Assembly: GCA_963542695.1 (NCBI GenBank) | Contig: CAUTYX010000009.1 | Coordinates: forward strand, 1 to 64,000 | Direction of reading: 5' to 3' | DNA: 64,000 bases | DNA from: RUG100 sp963542695 | Lineage (GTDB): Bacteria > Bacillota > Clostridia > Peptostreptococcales > Anaerovoracaceae | Shown here: piece by piece, positions 59,264-64,000 of the stretch | Layout of the letters: each line of letters starts with the position of its first letter | How positions within the stretch are numbered: the first letter of the stretch is position 1 | The notes under the pieces: generated by a model | What the model was told of the DNA's origin: nothing | The model's database searches: none | The model's input: only the letters and a program-made list of their open reading frames with translations | Made by a program: the position numbers and the translations under genes

Positions 59264-59718
59264 CAAAGCAAGATAAGCAAGAGCGGATACGCAAAGTTGT
59301 GGACGAGTTTCACTTCGATATTTTGGAAGAATACAAAACCATTACAGAGAAAATCCGCCAAGAATCGGGTGTACTGGGAATTTTCAAGAAAAAACAATAT
59401 GATAAGCACATTAAAAAGCTGACATTGCTAAGGCGCCGGGTTAATGGAATGGATATAGATTCCATTCCGCAAAAAGACCGGCTAACGGAAGAAATTTGCA
59501 AGCTGCTAAAAAACTGTTTGAAGGAATTCGACTCCTTAGCCGGAGCACAAATTACTATGCAGACAAAATTACAGCAGAAGGCAAACGGAGATAAGAGCAT
59601 TAAAATGTCGGACTGCACTCCGTGGCTAAAGGTGATTAACGAGACCACCACCAGCATGAATGCGGCCATCAAAAAGTTAGATATTAGATGGGCCGATTAT
59701 TTGGAGATAAACGGATGA
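59260..59718 (+). CDS. Unknown helical protein between recX and rmuC
   Basis: 152 residues, overlapping recX and rmuC by 4 bases each (ATGA). No family recognised. Predicted to be mostly helical and charged: ERIRKVVDEFHFDILEEYKT, a basic stretch KKKQYDKHIKKLTLLRRR (about 43-60), then EEICKLLKNCLKEFDSLAGA. The end reads INETTTSMNAAIKKLDIRWA. No signal peptide or membrane helix. Its coupling to two DNA-metabolism genes suggests a related role, which is inference from context only. Confidence 0.65.
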   Translation: MTKQDKQERIRKVVDEFHFDILEEYKTITEKIRQESGVLGIFKKKQYDKHIKKLTLLRRRVNGMDIDSIPQKDRLTEEICKLLKNCLKEFDSLAGAQITMQTKLQQKANGDKSIKMSDCTPWLKVINETTTSMNAAIKKLDIRWADYLEING

Positions 59719-60932
59719 ATGGAGTAATTGTTATTCTCTGCACTTTGGCGTTGGTGGCGTCTGTCGTTGCCATGATTATGACATTGCGAAAAAGAGCCGA
59801 TTCCGGTGAAGGAGCAGCTGCCTTGAAAGCACAAATTCAGGGAGAAATGCGTTACATGACGGATATGGTAACGGAATTACAACATACGGCAGCAGAGGCT
59901 CAAGATCGCCGGTTAGCTGATTTGCAGCGACAGATGGGGAACATGTCCATTAGCAGCGAACAGCGTTTGGAGGCCATTCGAGAGACTATGGACAAACGCA
60001 TCCAAGGCTTGCAGCAGGAAAATAATCGTCATTTGGAAAGAATGCAAGAAACGGTTAATGAAAAACTGCAAGAAACCTTGGAAACACGTATTTCAAAGTC
60101 CTTTCAAGTGGTGAGCCAAAGATTGGAAGAGGTATACAAAGGGCTAGGCGAAATGAAAAATCTGGCCAGTGGTGTAGATGATCTTTCCAAAGTTCTGTCC
60201 AATGTCAAAACCAGGGGAATTTTGGGAGAAATCCAACTGGGAGCAATTTTGGAACAAATATTGGCACCGGAACAATACGAAGAAAATGTCCAAACATGCC
60301 CCGGTCATAGTGAACGTGTGGAATTTGCCGTAAAGTTGCCAGGACAAGGCGACTGTTCTCTGTGGCTTCCCATCGATGCCAAATTCCCGGGAGATACATA
60401 CTATGCCCTCCAAGAAGCCTATGAAAGTGGCGATAAACTGCAAATAGATGTTTGTGGCAAACAGCTGGAAAACATTATCCGAAAGTCAGCCAAAGACATT
60501 CATCAAAAATACGTGGAACCACCTTATACGACGGACTTTGCCATTATGTTTTTGCCGGTAGAAGGTCTTTATGCAGAAGTGGTTCGCCGTGGCATGGTAG
60601 AGCGTTTGCAGAGAGAATACAAAATCAATATTGCCGGTCCTACTACTATGGCAGCGCTGTTAAATAGTTTGCAGATGGGGTTTAAAACCTTGCAGGTGCA
60701 GCAGCAATCCAGTCATGTGTGGGAAGTTCTTTCTTCTGTTAAAACGGAATTTTCCAAATTTGAAGAGGTGCTTGCAGCAACGCAAAAACGAATGGATCAA
60801 GTAAATCAGGAACTGGATAAATTGGTAGGAGTCAGAACCAGAAGTATCAATCGTAGCTTGCGGGAAATTGCGACTACGGAGGCTCCGGAGATTTCGACAC
60901 GGTCAGAAGAAAAGAACGAGGATAGACAATGA
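59715..60932 (+). CDS. rmuC: DNA recombination protein RmuC
   Basis: 405 residues from the ATG at 59715. An N-terminal membrane helix (GVIVILCTLALVASVVAMIM) precedes a long coiled coil (about 30-150) and the RmuC core: LSNVKTRGILGEIQLGAILE, PIDAKFPGDTYYAL, YTTDFAIMFLPVEGLYAEVV and GPTTMAALLNSLQMGFKTLQ. The core has a restriction-endonuclease-like fold; RmuC limits inversions and other rearrangements. ATGA overlap with the next gene. Confidence 0.94.
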   Translation: MNGVIVILCTLALVASVVAMIMTLRKRADSGEGAAALKAQIQGEMRYMTDMVTELQHTAAEAQDRRLADLQRQMGNMSISSEQRLEAIRETMDKRIQGLQQENNRHLERMQETVNEKLQETLETRISKSFQVVSQRLEEVYKGLGEMKNLASGVDDLSKVLSNVKTRGILGEIQLGAILEQILAPEQYEENVQTCPGHSERVEFAVKLPGQGDCSLWLPIDAKFPGDTYYALQEAYESGDKLQIDVCGKQLENIIRKSAKDIHQKYVEPPYTTDFAIMFLPVEGLYAEVVRRGMVERLQREYKINIAGPTTMAALLNSLQMGFKTLQVQQQSSHVWEVLSSVKTEFSKFEEVLAATQKRMDQVNQELDKLVGVRTRSINRSLREIATTEAPEISTRSEEKNEDRQ

Positions 60933-61624
60933 GTATATATGCAGTGGGAGATCTTCATCTTTCTTTAGATAGTCGCATCGAAAAGCCCATGGATGTCTTT
61001 GGAAAAGAGTGGGAAAACCATCATATACGTTTGGCTGAATACTGGAAAACAACGGTAACCGAAGAAGATACAGTCATCGTTGCCGGTGATATTAGCTGGG
61101 GTTTACGGCTGGAGGAAGCCAAAGCAGATCTGGATTTTGTGGCATCCTTGCCGGGAAAAAAAGTGCTTATTAAAGGCAACCACGATTTGTGGTGGAATAG
61201 TATTTCCAAGCTAAATGCCATGTATGACTCTATGATTTTTTTACAAAACAGTTGCGTCAAAGCAGAGGGGTGGTATATATGTGGTAGTCGAGGTTGGATT
61301 TGTCCGGGAAACGACGAGTTTAGCCAAGAGGATGAAAAACTATACAAAAGAGAATGCGGTAGAATCAAGCTTAGTTTAGAGGCAGCAGCAAATCGCCAAG
61401 CCCAAAATATCATTGTGGCTATGCATTATCCGCCTACTAATGATAAACTGCAACCATCTGCGTTTACAACGATGTATCAAGAAGCCGGCGTTAAAAAGGT
61501 AGTCTATGGTCACCTTCATGGAAAGAGTAATTTCCGGCGAGGTTTACAAGGTCATTTTTGCGGTGCCGACTATCAGTTGGTTTCTCTTGATTATCTGGAA
61601 TGCCAACTAAAAAAACTGGTATAG
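60929..61624 (+). CDS. Calcineurin-like metallophosphoesterase
   Basis: 231 residues. Metal-binding motifs: MSIYAVGDLHLSLD (D-x-H), VIVAGDISWGL (GD), VLIKGNHDLWW (GNHD), IIVAMHYPPTND (H) and VVYGHLHGKSNF (GHxH). This matches a YpbG/YkuE-like cytosolic phosphoesterase group; the substrate is not known. It is the fourth gene of the recX-rmuC run and ends 16 bases before deoB. Confidence 0.9.
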   Translation: MSIYAVGDLHLSLDSRIEKPMDVFGKEWENHHIRLAEYWKTTVTEEDTVIVAGDISWGLRLEEAKADLDFVASLPGKKVLIKGNHDLWWNSISKLNAMYDSMIFLQNSCVKAEGWYICGSRGWICPGNDEFSQEDEKLYKRECGRIKLSLEAAANRQAQNIIVAMHYPPTNDKLQPSAFTTMYQEAGVKKVVYGHLHGKSNFRRGLQGHFCGADYQLVSLDYLECQLKKLV

Positions 61625-61640
61625 GGAAGAGGTGAAGGCA

Positions 61641-62822
61641 ATGAGAAGAGTAATTGTAATGGTATTAGACAGCTTAGGAGTCGGAGCTCTTCCTGACGCC
61701 AAGGCTTTTGGAGATGAGGGTGCCGATACATTTGGACATATTGCTGCCAAGGTGCCGGATTTTTCCATTCCTCATTTACAAGAATTAGGCTTTGGAAACA
61801 TTCCTGATGCTGCGGGAGGTCGTTTCGCCGTTGCTGATTTTAAAGGTGCCGTCATGAGATTGTCCGAAAAATCCTGTGGAAAGGACACCACCACAGGACA
61901 CTGGGAAATTGCCGGATTATTGACAGAGACACCCTTTAAGACCTACCCTGACGGATTCCCGAAAGACTTTATTCAGCAGTATGAAGAGGCCATCGGTCGC
62001 CAGGTCATGGGAAATTACCCTGCTTCCGGCACAGAAATTATAGAGGTACTGGGAGAAGAACATGAGAAAACAGGAAAGCCCATTGTCTATACATCAGCGG
62101 ATAGTGTTTTTCAAATTGCTGCAAATACGGCGGTAATTCCTTTAGAGGAACTGTATCGCATTTGCCAAATTGCTAGAGACATGTTGGTGGGAGAATGGGC
62201 TTGTGCCCGGGTTATTGCACGACCGTATATCATAGAGAACGGCAAACGCATCAGAACATCTGACCGGCGAGACTACTCTGTAGCGCCGCCGGGAAAAACC
62301 ATCTTAGATGCTATTTCCGGTGCCGGCAAAATGGTAGCAGCCGTTGGAAAGATCGAAGATATTTTTGCCGGCCAAGGTATTACAGAAGCCGTACATACCA
62401 CCGGAAATATGGATGGGGTGGATAAAACCATTGCCTTTATGAAACGCAGTGCGGAGAATGATTCCGGGCTTATTTTCACCAACTTGGTGGATTTTGATTC
62501 TAAATTCGGTCATCGCCGGGATCCTTACGGGTATGGTAATGCCATTATGGAATTTGATAATCGCATTCCGGAAATTTGTGCTGCCATGAAAGAAGATGAT
62601 GTGCTGATGTTGTGTGCCGATCATGGAAATGACCCTGTTCATCACGGTACAGATCACACAAGAGAATATATTCCACTGGTGGTATATGGAAAAGACGTTG
62701 TCCCAAAGGTGATAGACCATCGTCATTCTTTTGCCGACATCGGTGCAACGATATGCCAAATTCTGCAGGTTCCCTTTACGGGTGCCGGAACCGGATTCTG
62801 GCAGGAAATCAGGAGACGATAG
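61641..62822 (+). CDS. deoB: Phosphopentomutase
   Basis: 393 residues from the ATG at 61641 (GAGGTGA upstream); a GTG at 61632 is also open. VIVMVLDSLGVGALPDAKAF, DTTTGHWEIAGL (phosphorylated Thr region), FPKDFIQQYEEAIGR, SADSVFQIAAN, DRRDYSVAPPGKTILD and DHGNDPVHHGTDHTREYIPL are family motifs. It interconverts ribose/deoxyribose 1- and 5-phosphate with manganese. Coupled to pdp 2 bases downstream, forming a nucleoside-salvage pair. Confidence 0.96.
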   Translation: MRRVIVMVLDSLGVGALPDAKAFGDEGADTFGHIAAKVPDFSIPHLQELGFGNIPDAAGGRFAVADFKGAVMRLSEKSCGKDTTTGHWEIAGLLTETPFKTYPDGFPKDFIQQYEEAIGRQVMGNYPASGTEIIEVLGEEHEKTGKPIVYTSADSVFQIAANTAVIPLEELYRICQIARDMLVGEWACARVIARPYIIENGKRIRTSDRRDYSVAPPGKTILDAISGAGKMVAAVGKIEDIFAGQGITEAVHTTGNMDGVDKTIAFMKRSAENDSGLIFTNLVDFDSKFGHRRDPYGYGNAIMEFDNRIPEICAAMKEDDVLMLCADHGNDPVHHGTDHTREYIPLVVYGKDVVPKVIDHRHSFADIGATICQILQVPFTGAGTGFWQEIRRR

Positions 62823-62824
62823 AT

Positions 62825-64000
62825 ATGGAAAACGGCTTTCGTATGTATGATATCATTGAAAAAAAACGAGATGGCAGGCAGCTTTCCAAAGAAGAAATTC
62901 AATATTTTATTGATGGCTACACTGCCGGTGAAATTCCCGATTATCAGGCCAGTGCTCTTTTAATGGCTATCTATTTTCAAGGAATGACTACCACCGAAAC
63001 ATACCAGCTGACAGAAGCCATGAAAAATAGTGGAGACATTATCGATTTGTCCATGGTAAGAGGTGTCAAAGTGGATAAACACAGCACCGGTGGAGTGGGG
63101 GACAAAACCTCTTTAATTGCGGCACCGCTTGCCTGTGCTTGTGGTGTTTCCGTTGCCAAAATGAGTGGCCGCGGTCTTGGATTTACGGGAGGAACCATTG
63201 ATAAACTGGAGTCCATTCCCGGTGTTACCACCCAACTTTCCCCGGAAACTTTTCGGCAACTAATCAATGAAAACGGCATGGCCATTACCGGACAAACGGC
63301 ACAAGTAGCAAAAGCGGACAAATTGCTGTATGCTCTCCGAGATGTAACGGCTACTGTTGACAATATTAGCCTTGTTACGGCCAGTGTAATGAGCAAAAAA
63401 CTTGCTAGCGGCAGCGATGCCATTGTGCTGGATGTAAAATGCGGTGATGGAGCTTTTATGAAAACTTTTGCCGATGCAAAGGAGATGGCGCAGCTCATGG
63501 TAGATATGGGGAATAAAGCAGGGAAAAAAACCATAGCCTTTATTACTTCTATGGAACAGCCTTTAGGGAATACCATTGGAAATGCGTTGGAGGTCAAAGA
63601 AGCTATTGAGACACTCCGGGGAAAAGGGCCGGCCGATCTTACACAGTTATCGGTGGAAATTGCCGGTGCTATGATTTACGTTGCCGATTTAGCGGGAAAT
63701 TTGGCAGAAGGAAAAGCTATGGCGAAGGAGGCTTTGGACAAAAAAGAAGGCCTTGCAAAATTCCGGCAGATGATTACAGCACAAGGCGGAACAGGCCTAG
63801 TTACAGAGGATTTGTCGCTGCTGCCGAAAGCTGCCTTTGAAAAGGATGTGCTTTCCATGGAGAGTGGTTTTGTATCGAGAATTCATACACGGCAAATGGG
63901 GATGGCATCGGTTCATACAGGTGCCGGACGAATGACTAAAGAAGAGACGCCGGATCCGGCAGCCGGCATCGTTTTACAAAAAAAGGTGGGGGATTCTGTG
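62825..64000 (+). CDS. pdp: Pyrimidine-nucleoside phosphorylase (incomplete at the window end)
   Basis: 392 codons are present; the frame is open at 64000, where the protein should end after about 40 more residues. The start is the ATG at 62825 (CAGGAGA upstream). MYDIIEKKRDGRQLSKEEI, DKHSTGGVGDKTSL (phosphate site), KMSGRGLGFTGGTIDKLESI, VTATVDNISLVTASVMSKKL and LDVKCGDGAFMKT are diagnostic of the nucleoside phosphorylase/AnPRT class. It cleaves uridine, thymidine or deoxyuridine to base and sugar 1-phosphate, which DeoB then isomerises. Confidence 0.95.
   Translation, partial: MENGFRMYDIIEKKRDGRQLSKEEIQYFIDGYTAGEIPDYQASALLMAIYFQGMTTTETYQLTEAMKNSGDIIDLSMVRGVKVDKHSTGGVGDKTSLIAAPLACACGVSVAKMSGRGLGFTGGTIDKLESIPGVTTQLSPETFRQLINENGMAITGQTAQVAKADKLLYALRDVTATVDNISLVTASVMSKKLASGSDAIVLDVKCGDGAFMKTFADAKEMAQLMVDMGNKAGKKTIAFITSMEQPLGNTIGNALEVKEAIETLRGKGPADLTQLSVEIAGAMIYVADLAGNLAEGKAMAKEALDKKEGLAKFRQMITAQGGTGLVTEDLSLLPKAAFEKDVLSMESGFVSRIHTRQMGMASVHTGAGRMTKEETPDPAAGIVLQKKVGDSV

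Overview
The window looks like a chromosomal segment of an anaerobic, low-to-moderate GC Bacillota, most likely class Clostridia. The signs are CodY next to HslVU, AddA, a Bcd-type acyl-CoA dehydrogenase with EtfBA, an FprA-type flavodiiron protein, a split transketolase, strong AGGAGG ribosome sites, and several TTG, GTG and ATT starts. No rRNA operon, CRISPR array or intact insertion sequence is present.

Layout. (1) 1-4.2 kb: the decayed right end of an AT-rich integrated element. It holds two copies of a phage portal-gene start, an AbiEi antitoxin remnant, an intact RelB/ParE-type toxin-antitoxin pair, a large serine recombinase with two nonsense codons, and two Xre-type membrane-linked regulators. 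It ends inside comM, of which only the 3' third remains. (2) 4.7-11.2 kb: dprA, an unknown gene, topA, hslV, hslU and codY. (3) 11.4-16 kb: a broken M28 peptidase lipoprotein gene, yigZ, and a 15-gene tRNA cluster with its own promoter and terminator. (4) 16.1-18.7 kb: a structured leader, then infC (probable ATT start), rpmI, rplT and an exported trigger-factor-like PPIase. (5) 18.8-28 kb: nrdR, cmk, a DUF1015 gene, then radC, mreBCD, mrdA and minD (cell shape and division). (6) 28-36.6 kb: gpmI and addA, divergent from one palindromic promoter region; an exported C1 peptidase; gdhA. (7) 36.9-43.8 kb: a three-gene operon of unknown function led by a 1,599-residue protein that joins HD, repeat, NadD-like, GNAT-like and phosphoribosyltransferase-like regions. 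It is followed by an LDH/MDH-like dehydrogenase and an iron-sulfur-flavoprotein-like protein. (8) 43.8-50.1 kb: mgtE, nnrD, split transketolase, ilvA and an S51 peptidase. (9) 50.2-54.7 kb: the acyl-CoA dehydrogenase/etfBA operon, divergent from the flavodiiron gene. (10) 54.8-64 kb: recJ, an S41 protease, a YerC-type regulator, a phosphopantetheinyl transferase, then recX, an unknown gene, rmuC, a phosphoesterase, deoB and pdp, which runs off the window.

The best candidate for an undescribed system is the operon at 36.9-43.8 kb. Its domains point towards nicotinamide or other nucleotide-cofactor chemistry, and an NAD(P)HX dehydratase gene lies close downstream. The function is inferred only from domain resemblance. 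The comM junction with its decayed but selectively preserved cargo, the infC leader, and the palindromic divergent promoter at 29.7 kb are further points of interest.
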